Notes: generated from the letters alone by a model not told the origin. DNA of 12,834 nt from DATFEN01 sp035691285 (GCA_035691285.1 DASSJI010000066.1:1-12834), one strand, 5' to 3'; counted from the first letter of the stretch, positions 1 through 6,641 are shown. A program made the numbers and translations.

Positions 1-180
1 CATCTGCCCGGACCACGGGTCGTGGGGATGCTCGGCGCGCCGGATGAAGAGGATCTCGAGGCCTGTCGGCCCGTCGCGCAGGACCACCGAGACCGCCGCT
101 CGCTTGAGCGAAGCGTCCGCCACGCGGGCCCACTCTCGCTCGCGCAACGCGGCGGCGAGCTGGTCCCACGCGAGGCGCAC
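1..180 (-). CDS. Nudix hydrolase, CoA pyrophosphatase (NudL)-like, 3' end cut by the window edge
   Basis: Only the first 60 codons lie in the window. They contain RRAEHPHDPWSGQM, which matches the segment just before the Nudix box in the CoA pyrophosphatase/NudL family (there it continues into a FPGG sequence). Members hydrolyse the pyrophosphate bond of coenzyme A or its thioesters in the cytoplasm. The Nudix box itself would lie beyond position 1, so catalytic residues cannot be checked. The GTG at 180 is the most upstream possible start because an in-frame TAG lies at 190-192. It follows the stop of the other Nudix gene by 14 bases. A GGAG sits too close to the GTG to be a normal ribosome site, while TAGAAT lies exactly where a leaderless promoter would put it. 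The family call is fairly firm; the substrate is inferred. Confidence 0.8.
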   Translation of the reverse strand, partial: MRLAWDQLAAALREREWARVADASLKRAAVSVVLRDGPTGLEILFIRRAEHPHDPWSGQM

Positions 181-186
181 GCTCCG

Positions 187-192
187 ATTCTA
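187..192 (-). promoter_or_regulatory. Candidate -10 box TAGAAT for leaderless start of the NudL-like gene
   Basis: On the minus strand TAGAAT (5 of 6 matches to TATAAT) ends seven bases before the GTG at 180, so transcription would begin at the G of the start codon. The same 8-base string ATTCTAGT recurs at 827-834 ahead of the other Nudix gene. No convincing -35 box was identified. The placement is seen in the sequence; promoter function is inferred. Confidence 0.35.
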
Positions 193-194
193 GT

Positions 195-818
195 TCAGCG
201 CCCGAGCAGCGCGTGGGCCTGCGTCAGCCAGAGGAACGCCATGTTGGGCGCGAGCCGGCCCGCGAGCAGCATCGCGTCCACGTCGTCGGCCGGCACGTAG
301 CGCAGCTCGGTGATCTCGCTCGCCTGGGGCCTGAAGCCCGAGAGGGGCAGCTCCGTGCGGCCCGCATAGATCGCGAGGTGGTACAGGACGCGTCGCAGGC
401 CGCCGCCGGGCGCGTGGCGAACGTCGCGGAGGTTGAAGCGGCGCTCGACCGGACGCAGCAGGACGCCGCGGGCGAGGTCGAACCCCGCCGCTTCCGGGGC
501 GTCGCCGTCCGCGACGAGCCGCACCTGGACCGCCCGCGGGTCGTCGAAGAGCTCCTCGCCCGCCTCGCGCACGAGCGTCTCGTCGAAGCTCTCCCCGGCG
601 CTCACGTGGCCCCCGACCGACTTGTCCCACAGCCCGCCGTTCTCCTTGGCCACCGGGCGCCGCTGCATGAGGAGCTCGCCCCGCGCGTTGACGATCAGCG
701 CGTTCACGGCGCCCACCGCGAGGCCCGAGCGCTTCGCCTCGCGGCGCGGCAGGGCGCCCGTGACGCGGCCCGCCGCGTCGTAGACGTTCAGGAGCTCCTC
801 TTCGGCCTGGCCGCCCAT
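195..818 (-). CDS. Nudix hydrolase, isopentenyl-diphosphate-isomerase/YfcD-like
   Basis: A 207-residue cytoplasmic Nudix protein. The Nudix box starts at G70 and follows the pattern G-x5-E76-x7-R84-E85-x2-E88-E89, so the magnesium-binding glutamates are present; the usual last glycine is Phe91. The N-terminal part (ELLNVYDAAGRVTG, then LLMQRRPVAKENGGLWD) resembles the IDI/YfcD branch, whose members hydrolyse nucleoside-diphosphate derivatives or isomerise isopentenyl diphosphate. It lacks enough diagnostic features to be called an isomerase, so a hydrolase of unknown substrate is safer. The ATG at 818 is chosen because homology begins within a few residues of it. The frame stays open far upstream, but that part is antisense to the protease gene. 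There is no Shine-Dalgarno sequence. The start is 18 bases from the divergent start at 837, and the second Nudix gene follows after 14 bases. Confidence 0.88.
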   Translation of the reverse strand: MGGQAEEELLNVYDAAGRVTGALPRREAKRSGLAVGAVNALIVNARGELLMQRRPVAKENGGLWDKSVGGHVSAGESFDETLVREAGEELFDDPRAVQVRLVADGDAPEAAGFDLARGVLLRPVERRFNLRDVRHAPGGGLRRVLYHLAIYAGRTELPLSGFRPQASEITELRYVPADDVDAMLLAGRLAPNMAFLWLTQAHALLGR

Positions 819-826
819 GTGGCACC

Positions 827-832
827 ATTCTA
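827..832 (-). promoter_or_regulatory. Candidate -10 box TAGAAT in the 18-base divergent start region
   Basis: On the minus strand TAGAAT places the transcription start at about A820, two bases before the ATG at 818, giving an almost leaderless mRNA. On the plus strand the overlapping CATTCT (826-831) has the key A and T of a -10 box, and would start transcription at about 838, at the GTG of the protease gene. Neither gene has a Shine-Dalgarno sequence. A symmetric, bidirectional -10 region would explain both starts, but no mapping data exist here. Confidence 0.35.
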
Positions 833-836
833 GTGA

Positions 837-3641
837 GTGTCCCGCTCCGCGCGTCTCGTCCTCGTCTGCCTCCTCGGCGCGGGGCCGCCGGTCGCCGGCG
901 CTTCCTTCCCCCCGGGGTTGCGCTTCCGCACCCTCGAGACGCCCGAGGTCGTGATCCACTACCACGACGGGCTCGAGGGCGCCGCGCGCGTGGCCGCGTC
1001 CCTCGGCACGCAGGTGATGCGAGCCCACGAGGGGCGCTCCGGGGTGAAGGTGCGGCCCGTCCACGTGGTGCTCGCCGACACCACGGACGACCCCAACGGC
1101 TTCGCGACGCCGCTGCCCTACCCGCTCGTCCACATCCGGGCGGTGGCGCCCGACGGCACCGACGAGTTCGGGAACCACGACGGGTGGCTGCGGCTCGTCC
1201 TGACCCACGAGCTGGCCCACGTCGTCCACCTGGAGCAGGCGCGCGGGGTCATCGCCTTCGGCCGCAAGCTGCTCGGCCGTGCGCCCTACCTGTTCCCGAA
1301 CGGCCTCACGCCGCCGTGGCTCCTCGAGGGGCTCGCCACCTACGAAGAGACCGAGGGCACTGCGTTCGGCCGCGGGCGCAACCCCGACGTGCGCATGGTG
1401 CGGCGCGTCGCCGCCCTCGCAGGCGCGCTGCCCAAGGAAGACCAGGCCACGACCGGCCTCGACGCCTGGCCCGGCGGGATCGCCGCGTACTTCTACGGCG
1501 AGGCCTTCCTGCGCGAGCTGGAGGAGGGCCTCGGCGAGGGCACGCTGCCCGCCCTCGCCCGGGAGCACTCGGGTCGGATCATTCCCTACACCGACGAGTT
1601 GACGGCGCACAGCGTGACGGGCGCGAGCTTCCACGCGCGCTTCAAGGAGTGGCGCGTGGCCGAGGAGCGCCGGGCGGTCGCGGAGGGCGCCGGGATCTGG
1701 ACGCGGGGCGTGACCGCCTCGCGGCCGCTGACCGCGCGCGGCATCCGTCAGCTGGCGCCCCGCTTCAGCCCCGACGGGGTCTGGATCGCCTACACGAGCG
1801 GCAGCCTCGACCGCTACCGGGCGATCCGACTGGTGCTCCGCGACGGCTCGGCTGACCGCGAGCTGGTCCGGCGCAACGGCGGCAGCGGCCTCGCCTGGAC
1901 GCCCGACGGCCGCTCCCTGGTCTTCGACGAGCCGGAGGCGTTCCGGGTGTATTCGACCTTCTCGGACCTCCGCGTGGCCGACGTCGCCACCGGCGCGGTG
2001 CGCCAGCTCACGCGTGGCCTGCGGGCGCGCGACCCCGACGTGGCTCCGGATGGCCGCCGTGTCGCGTTCGTCAAGGAGTCCGGCGGGCATGCGGAGCTCG
2101 CCACGATCGCCCTCGACGGCACGGGCCTGCGCGGGCTCACGGCCTCCGAGCCCGGAACGCAGTGGAGCGGTCCGCGCTTCTCCAGGGACGGCCGCTCGAT
2201 CGTGGCGTCGCGGCTCCTGGCGGGCGGCCTGCTGGATGTCGTGCTGGTCGACCCCGTGACCGGAGCCGTGACGCCGCTCACGTCCGATCGCGCCAAGGAC
2301 GTCGAGCCGACCTTCACTCCCGACGGACGCTTCGTGGTGTTCCGCTCGGACCGCGACGGCGTCTCCAACCTCTACGCGCTTCGACTCGCCGACCGCGCGC
2401 TGCTGCGCGTCACCAGCGTCGTCGGCGGCGCCTTCACCCCGGACGTGGCTCCGGACGGCCGCGGCATCGCCTTCTCGGACTACTCGTTCCGGGGCTTCGA
2501 CGTGCACCTCATGGACGTGAACTGGAACGCGCTCGCTCCGGTCGCCGCCTTCGAGGACCGCCTGCCGCCGTCGCGCTCGGACCCCGAGCCCTGGACCGGC
2601 CCCGACCGTCCGTACCGGCCGCTGCCCGCGCTGCTGCCGCGCTTCTGGAGCCCCTACTTCAGGTTCGGGGACGACGGCGGCGTCGGAGCCGTCACGGGCG
2701 GCGTGGATCCCCTGTTCCGCCATGCCTACGGGCTGAGCCTGTTCCGCGCCGAGGACACAGGCCGCCTGGAGCTTCGCGGCGTGTACCAGTACGATCGCTG
2801 GCGGCCCACGCTGCTCGCCGTGTGGGAGGACACGAGCGACGCTCTGGTCGACGGCGGCGTGCTCCGCAACCAGGAGCTGACCCTGCGCGCGAGCCTCCCG
2901 GTGCTGCGGCGGGTGCGCCATTCCCAGAGCCTGTCCCTCGCCTACAGGCGGCGCGCCGAGCGGGCGGACGGGGCGCACTCGACTGCCCCCCGACTCGACC
3001 TGGGCGGGCTCGAGGCCGAGTGGTCGTTCTCCAGCGCGCGGAGCTTCCCGTTCTCGATCTCCCCTGTCGAGGGCGTGCGGGCGCGCGTCGCCTTCCTGCG
3101 CGAAGCCGAGGCGCTCGGCAGCGACGTCTCCCTCGGCAAGCTGACCGCCGACCTGCGCGGCTACCGTCGGGTGTTCGGTTCCACGGACGCCTTGGCGGTG
3201 CGCCTCGGAGGCGGGACCACCTTCGGCGAGCCGGGCTTCGACGGGTCCTATGTCGTCGGCGGCTTCCCGGACTCCGATCTCCTCGACGTGGCGTTCACGA
3301 ACGAGACGGTGCTGCGTGGCTACCCCGACGACGCCTACCGCGGGCGGAGCTTCGCCCACGCGAACCTCGAGTACCGCTTCCCGCTAGGACACCCGCAACG
3401 AGGCTTCTGGTCGTTCCCCGTCTTCCTCCGGCACCTCCACGGCTCGATCTTCGCCGACGCGGCCAGCGCGTGGAGCGGGCCGTTCCGGATCGACGGCATC
3501 AAGCCCAGCGCGGGCGCGGCCCTCGGAGCCGACCTCTTCCTCGGCCACGGGCTCGCCGTGACGACGACGGCTGGGGTCGCCAGAGGCTTCGCCTCGGGCG
3601 GCGAGACGCGGGCGTACTTCCGCGCCGGACTGGCCTTCTAG
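837..3641 (+). CDS. Exported metalloprotease with TolB-like beta-propeller and C-terminal Omp85-type barrel
   Basis: This 934-residue protein reads as three modules. Residues 1-22 are a signal peptide with an AGA cleavage site. Residues 30-280 form a gluzincin-like (peptidase MA-type) domain with HELAH at 124-128 and WLLEGLATYEE at 161-171, giving two zinc histidines, the catalytic Glu125 and probable third ligand Glu164. Residues 303-562 hold about six PD40/TolB propeller repeats of the form FSPDG...IAY. Residues 597-934 look like an outer-membrane barrel: LRGY at 826-829 matches the (V/I)RG(F/Y) motif of Omp85, LEYRFPL follows, and the chain ends in Phe. No POTRA repeats are seen. The GTG at 837 is fixed as the most upstream start because a stop (TGA) directly precedes it, and the signal peptide needs it. 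The propeller and barrel calls are firm by pattern; the substrate and the side of the membrane facing the protease are unknown. Confidence 0.92.
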   Translation: MSRSARLVLVCLLGAGPPVAGASFPPGLRFRTLETPEVVIHYHDGLEGAARVAASLGTQVMRAHEGRSGVKVRPVHVVLADTTDDPNGFATPLPYPLVHIRAVAPDGTDEFGNHDGWLRLVLTHELAHVVHLEQARGVIAFGRKLLGRAPYLFPNGLTPPWLLEGLATYEETEGTAFGRGRNPDVRMVRRVAALAGALPKEDQATTGLDAWPGGIAAYFYGEAFLRELEEGLGEGTLPALAREHSGRIIPYTDELTAHSVTGASFHARFKEWRVAEERRAVAEGAGIWTRGVTASRPLTARGIRQLAPRFSPDGVWIAYTSGSLDRYRAIRLVLRDGSADRELVRRNGGSGLAWTPDGRSLVFDEPEAFRVYSTFSDLRVADVATGAVRQLTRGLRARDPDVAPDGRRVAFVKESGGHAELATIALDGTGLRGLTASEPGTQWSGPRFSRDGRSIVASRLLAGGLLDVVLVDPVTGAVTPLTSDRAKDVEPTFTPDGRFVVFRSDRDGVSNLYALRLADRALLRVTSVVGGAFTPDVAPDGRGIAFSDYSFRGFDVHLMDVNWNALAPVAAFEDRLPPSRSDPEPWTGPDRPYRPLPALLPRFWSPYFRFGDDGGVGAVTGGVDPLFRHAYGLSLFRAEDTGRLELRGVYQYDRWRPTLLAVWEDTSDALVDGGVLRNQELTLRASLPVLRRVRHSQSLSLAYRRRAERADGAHSTAPRLDLGGLEAEWSFSSARSFPFSISPVEGVRARVAFLREAEALGSDVSLGKLTADLRGYRRVFGSTDALAVRLGGGTTFGEPGFDGSYVVGGFPDSDLLDVAFTNETVLRGYPDDAYRGRSFAHANLEYRFPLGHPQRGFWSFPVFLRHLHGSIFADAASAWSGPFRIDGIKPSAGAALGADLFLGHGLAVTTTAGVARGFASGGETRAYFRAGLAF

Positions 3642-4423
3642 CGCTTGACGAGCCGGATCGCGCCGTTCACCGTTTCCAGCTCCAGGCTGCGGCCGCCCGC
3701 GCCCAGTGTGCCGCGCGCCTGCTGCGGGCCCCAGCGGCCCTTGACCGCCAGCGGGAAGTCGGAGTGGATGCCGCCGTTCACCGTGGAGGCGCGCACCTCG
3801 GTGCTGGCGTCGGCGGGCAGCTCGATCGTGATGGCGCCGTTCACGGTGCTGTAGCTGAGTTTGCCGGGCCAGTCCGCGCGGCCCAGGCGCGCGAAGACCG
3901 AGCCGTTGACGCTCTGGCCGCGCACGACGCCGCGACCCGTGGCGCGCACGGCGCCGTTCACCGTGGTCGCGACGACGTCGCCGCCCAGGCCTTCGGCTTC
4001 GACGCCTCCGTTCACGGTCCGGCCGGCGAAGTTCACGCCCTCGGGGACGCGGACGCGGAAGTCGACCTCGACGTCGTTCTTGTCGGCGCCGAGATGGCCG
4101 CCCTCGCCCGGCTCGCAGCGGTTGGCGCGCACCGCGTGTGCCGAGGGGTACACCGCGCAGATCGTCACACCGCCCGCGTGCTCGATGGTCCTGATCTCGA
4201 CCTCGTCGGGGTCGTCGCGCCGGCCGTGCCTGTCGGCGATCACCTCGACCTCGCCGCCCGGCGACGGCTCGGCCGTGATGGAGCCGTTGACGCCCTTCAG
4301 CTCGATCGTCTGGCCGGCCGCGAGCCGTCCGGTCCAGCGGAACTCGCTGCTGTCGGCGTTGAGAGGTGGGGCGAGGAGGGCGCACATGAAGGCCGTGGAC
4401 GCCGCCAGCCTGAGAACAGTCAT
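3638..4423 (-). CDS. Exported DUF4097 beta-repeat protein (second copy in the sigma operon)
   Basis: This 261-residue protein has a signal peptide (about 1-23, cleavage near LNA|DSS) and seven VNG turns starting at residues 45, 137, 155, 172, 194, 215 and 252. The central repeats are 17-22 residues apart, as expected for a stacked beta-strand (DUF4097, 'putative adhesin') fold like that of LiaG. The first and last repeats are further away, around an insert with two cysteines (89 and 103) that could form a disulfide. Location is inferred to be periplasmic or surface. The start at 4423 has a clear GGAGG 8 bases upstream, and the gene begins 15 bases after the other DUF4097 gene, so it is the last gene of the sigma operon. 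Its TAG stop shares a palindromic CTAG with the converging protease gene. Molecular function is unknown. Confidence 0.85.
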   Translation of the reverse strand: MTVLRLAASTAFMCALLAPPLNADSSEFRWTGRLAAGQTIELKGVNGSITAEPSPGGEVEVIADRHGRRDDPDEVEIRTIEHAGGVTICAVYPSAHAVRANRCEPGEGGHLGADKNDVEVDFRVRVPEGVNFAGRTVNGGVEAEGLGGDVVATTVNGAVRATGRGVVRGQSVNGSVFARLGRADWPGKLSYSTVNGAITIELPADASTEVRASTVNGGIHSDFPLAVKGRWGPQQARGTLGAGGRSLELETVNGAIRLVKR

Positions 4424-4431
4424 GGGTTCAT

Positions 4432-4436
4432 CCTCC
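4432..4436 (-). promoter_or_regulatory. Shine-Dalgarno site for the second DUF4097 gene
   Basis: GGAGG on the minus strand, 8 bases before the ATG at 4423. It lies in the 15-base gap after the upstream gene's stop and fixes that start. Confidence 0.7.
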
Positions 4437-4438
4437 AG

Positions 4439-5314
4439 CTATGGCCGCTTGCGCAGGCGGATCGTGCCGGAGAGCGTCTCGATCGTCACCGAGGCGCCGC
4501 CCTTGCCCGCAGTGAACTCCAGCTCCTTCTCGCTCGTCCACTTGCTGGAGCGCGTCGGGGTCGGGCCGCCCAGCTCGTTCACGATCTCGCCGCTGAACGT
4601 CGTGATGACGAAGTCGGCCGAGACGGTGGCGGGGAAGACGAACTCGGTCGCCCCGCTGACGCTGCTGGCGTCGAGGCTGGCCTCGGGCCGCAGGTCGCCT
4701 TCGAAGCGGAGGCCGCCCGAGACGGTCTCCAGGGACGCCCGGTCGAACGCGGAGCCGGCCACCGACAGGAGGCCGTTGACCGACGACGCCGCGATCTCGC
4801 CGCCCGCGCCCTTGACCGTGACCGCGCCGTTCACCGATTCGGCCTGGAGCCGCTTCGTGTTGCCGGACACCTCGATGCTGCCGTTCACGCTCGAGACCTC
4901 GGCCGCCTGGAAGCCCCCCGAGAGGCGGATCGAACCGTTCACGGTCTCGGCGCGCACCTCGCCGTTCACGCCCTCGACGCTCACCTCGGCCGCGAAGGAG
5001 TCGATCTGGACGCGGCTACCGGCGGGCACGCGGATCTCGAGATCGGACTTGATGCCGTGGGGGTTCATGGTGTCCACGCTGACCACGGCTTTGCGCCCGT
5101 GGACGCTCAAGTCGACGCCGCTCGCGCCCTGGCCGAGGACGCCGGTCACCTGGATCTCGTTCTTCGCCCAGCCGATCACGCGGATCGAGCCGGCGGGGTT
5201 GTCGATCTCGACGATGCCGTCGGGGGCGGCGGACTGCCGCTGCTCGATGCGGCCTTCGGCCGTCGTCAGGGCGGCGGGCAGGAGCAGGAGGAAGGCCAGT
5301 CTCGTCGTGCGCAT
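4439..5314 (-). CDS. Exported DUF4097 beta-repeat protein (first copy in the sigma operon)
   Basis: From the ATG at 5314 the product has 291 residues. A signal peptide (MRTTRLAFLLLLPAALTTA) is followed by a DUF4097 beta-repeat domain. VNG turns start at residues 116, 125, 143, 162 and 179. The series continues as VSG (198, 219), FSG (240) and LSG (282), so Asn is replaced by Ser in the C-terminal half. An earlier ATG at 5329, only 3 bases after the anti-sigma stop, would add MRHAI. I prefer 5314 because GAGG lies 9 bases upstream and the signal peptide begins there. The gene is third in the sigma operon. By family it is probably periplasmic or surface-attached; no catalytic motif is visible. 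A role in signalling to the anti-sigma factor is inferred only from context. Confidence 0.85.
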   Translation of the reverse strand: MRTTRLAFLLLLPAALTTAEGRIEQRQSAAPDGIVEIDNPAGSIRVIGWAKNEIQVTGVLGQGASGVDLSVHGRKAVVSVDTMNPHGIKSDLEIRVPAGSRVQIDSFAAEVSVEGVNGEVRAETVNGSIRLSGGFQAAEVSSVNGSIEVSGNTKRLQAESVNGAVTVKGAGGEIAASSVNGLLSVAGSAFDRASLETVSGGLRFEGDLRPEASLDASSVSGATEFVFPATVSADFVITTFSGEIVNELGGPTPTRSSKWTSEKELEFTAGKGGASVTIETLSGTIRLRKRP

Positions 5315-5332
5315 GATTGCGTGCCTCATGGG

Positions 5333-5995
5333 TTAGATCTGGGCCGAGAGCCGGATCAGCTTCAGGAGCAGGTCGATCTTCTTCTGGTGCGTGGACGCCA
5401 GCATCTTGTTCAGCTTGGTATTCTGCGGGTCCTTCTCGAGGGCGTCCTTCACCTCGCGGAGCGCCGTGTCGATGGCGGCCACGTTCGCTTCCAGGTCGGC
5501 CATCTGCTTCTGCGCCTCGGGGGACATCGACCCTCGCCGCGCATTCAGGGTCTGGATGAGCTGGCTCGTGGCGCGCAGGTACTCCGTTTCGGCCTTCTCG
5601 ATGTCGGCGGTTCCGATCGCTGCCGGCTGGACGCTGGCGCCGCCCGGTTCGACGGACGCAGCCCCCGCTCCGGGGCGAGGCGTCCGGCCGATCACCAGGG
5701 CGAGAACGAGCGCGGCCGCCGCGGCGAGGCCGGCCAGGAGGCCGCCCCGGCGCGCGAAGCGCAGCACGCGCGCGCGCGCTTCGATGCGGCTCGCGATGCC
5801 GGGCCACAGGTCGCGCCCCGGCTGGGCCTCGTGGCGCAGTCCGGCGGCCTCGCCCAGGAAGGCGCGGAGCTTGCGCTCCTCGGAGCGGCACGCCGCGCAG
5901 GAGGCCAGGTGCAGCTCGGCCTCCTGGTGCTCCGCCTCAGAGAGCGAGCCGTCGGCGTAGTCGTCGAGGATCTCGCGCAGCCGTTCGCAGGTCAT
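5333..5995 (-). CDS. Zinc-finger (zf-HC2) membrane anti-sigma factor
   Basis: This 220-residue protein carries a ZAS/zf-HC2 anti-sigma domain at its cytoplasmic N-terminus, with C3 and the H29-x3-C33-x2-C36 motif. One transmembrane helix runs at about 84-103, rich in Ala and Leu. A Pro/Gly/Ala linker follows, then a charged, helical periplasmic domain (about 128-218) likely to form a helical hairpin or coiled coil. By family it binds and inhibits the ECF sigma factor until an envelope signal releases it. The ATG at 5995 overlaps the sigma stop (ATGA), which indicates translational coupling and a set stoichiometry; GGAGG lies 10 bases upstream inside the sigma gene. The periplasmic helical domain is not a family I recognise and is presumably the sensor part. 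Confidence 0.92.
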   Translation of the reverse strand: MTCERLREILDDYADGSLSEAEHQEAELHLASCAACRSEERKLRAFLGEAAGLRHEAQPGRDLWPGIASRIEARARVLRFARRGGLLAGLAAAAALVLALVIGRTPRPGAGAASVEPGGASVQPAAIGTADIEKAETEYLRATSQLIQTLNARRGSMSPEAQKQMADLEANVAAIDTALREVKDALEKDPQNTKLNKMLASTHQKKIDLLLKLIRLSAQI

Positions 5996-6573
5996 CGTCC
6001 CAGAGCCTCCCTGAGAAGCCGGCGCGCCCGGTGGAGCTGGGCCTTCGACGTCCCGGCGGCGATGCCCGTGAGTTCCGCGATCTCCTGGTGCTTGAAGCCC
6101 TCGACGTCGTGGAGCACGAAGACCGCCCGCGCGCCCTCGGGCAGCTCGCCGAGCGCGCGCTCCAGGTCGAGCCCGCGCTCCGGCCCCGGCGGCTTCTCGG
6201 GGCGGTCGTAGGACGCGAGGTCGTCCGTGGCGAAGACGCGGGCGGAGCGCCGCGCCCGGGCGCGGCGCTCCGAGAGCGCCACGTTGACCGCCAGGGGGTA
6301 GAGCCAGGTCGAGAAGGCGCTCTCGCCGCGGAAGGTGCCGATCTTCTGCCAGGCGCGCACGAAGACGTCCTGGGTCAGCTCCTCGGCGAGGCTGCTGTTC
6401 CCGGCGAGGCGCAGGCACAGACCGTAGATCCGGCCCACGTTGTCCCGGTAGAGCTCCTCGTATGCCGACATGTTTCCCGCCTGGGCCTCGCGCACTCGCT
6501 GGCGCTCCCGGGAGCGGCGCTCGTCATCGCTGGTTGCGCTGGATCGAGCCCCGATCCCTTGCGTCAGCACCAT
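5992..6573 (-). CDS. ECF (sigma-70 family, group 4) RNA polymerase sigma factor
   Basis: This 193-residue protein shows the two-domain ECF layout. Sigma region 2 (about 38-97) contains AEELTQDVFVRAWQKI and the FRGESAFSTWLYPLAVN promoter-melting segment. Region 4 (about 137-191) contains LGELPEGARAVFVLHDVEGF and a helix-turn-helix around HQEIAELTGIAAGTSKAQLH. Residues 98-136 are a charged linker. It directs RNA polymerase to an envelope-responsive promoter set and is probably held by the anti-sigma factor encoded directly downstream (4-base overlap). The ATG at 6573 is chosen over the GTG at 6576 because AAGGG lies 7 bases before it. The first ~35 residues are a basic extension with no family signal. 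It is the first gene of a four-gene operon. The call is firm; the regulon is unknown. Confidence 0.95.
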   Translation of the reverse strand: MVLTQGIGARSSATSDDERRSRERQRVREAQAGNMSAYEELYRDNVGRIYGLCLRLAGNSSLAEELTQDVFVRAWQKIGTFRGESAFSTWLYPLAVNVALSERRARARRSARVFATDDLASYDRPEKPPGPERGLDLERALGELPEGARAVFVLHDVEGFKHQEIAELTGIAAGTSKAQLHRARRLLREALGR

Positions 6574-6580
6574 CACTCGA

Positions 6581-6585
6581 CCCTT
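6581..6585 (-). promoter_or_regulatory. Shine-Dalgarno site for the sigma factor gene
   Basis: AAGGG on the minus strand, 7 bases before the ATG at 6573. It decides in favour of that ATG over the GTG one codon upstream. Confidence 0.5.
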
Positions 6586-6635
6586 GAGATGCCGGAGAGC
6601 CCCCGGCGGTTGGAACGCGACGGCTGCTCAAGTCG

Positions 6636-6641
6636 ATCATA
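6636..6641 (-). promoter_or_regulatory. Candidate -10 box (TATGAT) for the sigma operon
   Basis: The 110-base gap between the decarboxylase stop and the sigma start contains TATGAT on the minus strand (5 of 6 to the housekeeping consensus). It implies a leader of about 55 bases. No good -35 box lies 16-18 bases upstream, so this is a weak call. No ECF-type promoter in the correct direction was found. Confidence 0.25.

Noticed and set aside
195..818. Assignment of the Nudix gene as isopentenyl-diphosphate isomerase
   Set aside because: The Nudix box is present and the branch is similar, but the diagnostic active-site cysteine context of true IDI enzymes is not visible.
819..3359. Open minus-strand frame continuing upstream of the Nudix gene start through the whole protease gene
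   Set aside because: It is antisense to a gene with clear domain motifs, has low-complexity Arg/Ala/Gly-rich content and no family pattern; only the last 207 codons are a real protein.
3660..4975. Repeated CCGTTCAC-type DNA string suggesting a CRISPR-like or intergenic repeat array
   Set aside because: The repeats fall in frame as VNG codons of two DUF4097 genes, with irregular spacing and no spacers.
2162..6211. Plus-strand open frame of over 1300 codons across the protease end and the sigma operon
   Set aside because: It crosses several well-supported genes, shows only Arg/Ala/Asp-rich composition, and is explained by stop-poor antisense frames in GC-rich DNA.
6612..6634. GGAAC-N15-GTC on the plus strand, like an ECF sigma promoter
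   Set aside because: The spacing is about two bases short of the usual ECF promoter, and it points away from the sigma gene into the 3' end of the decarboxylase; probably chance.
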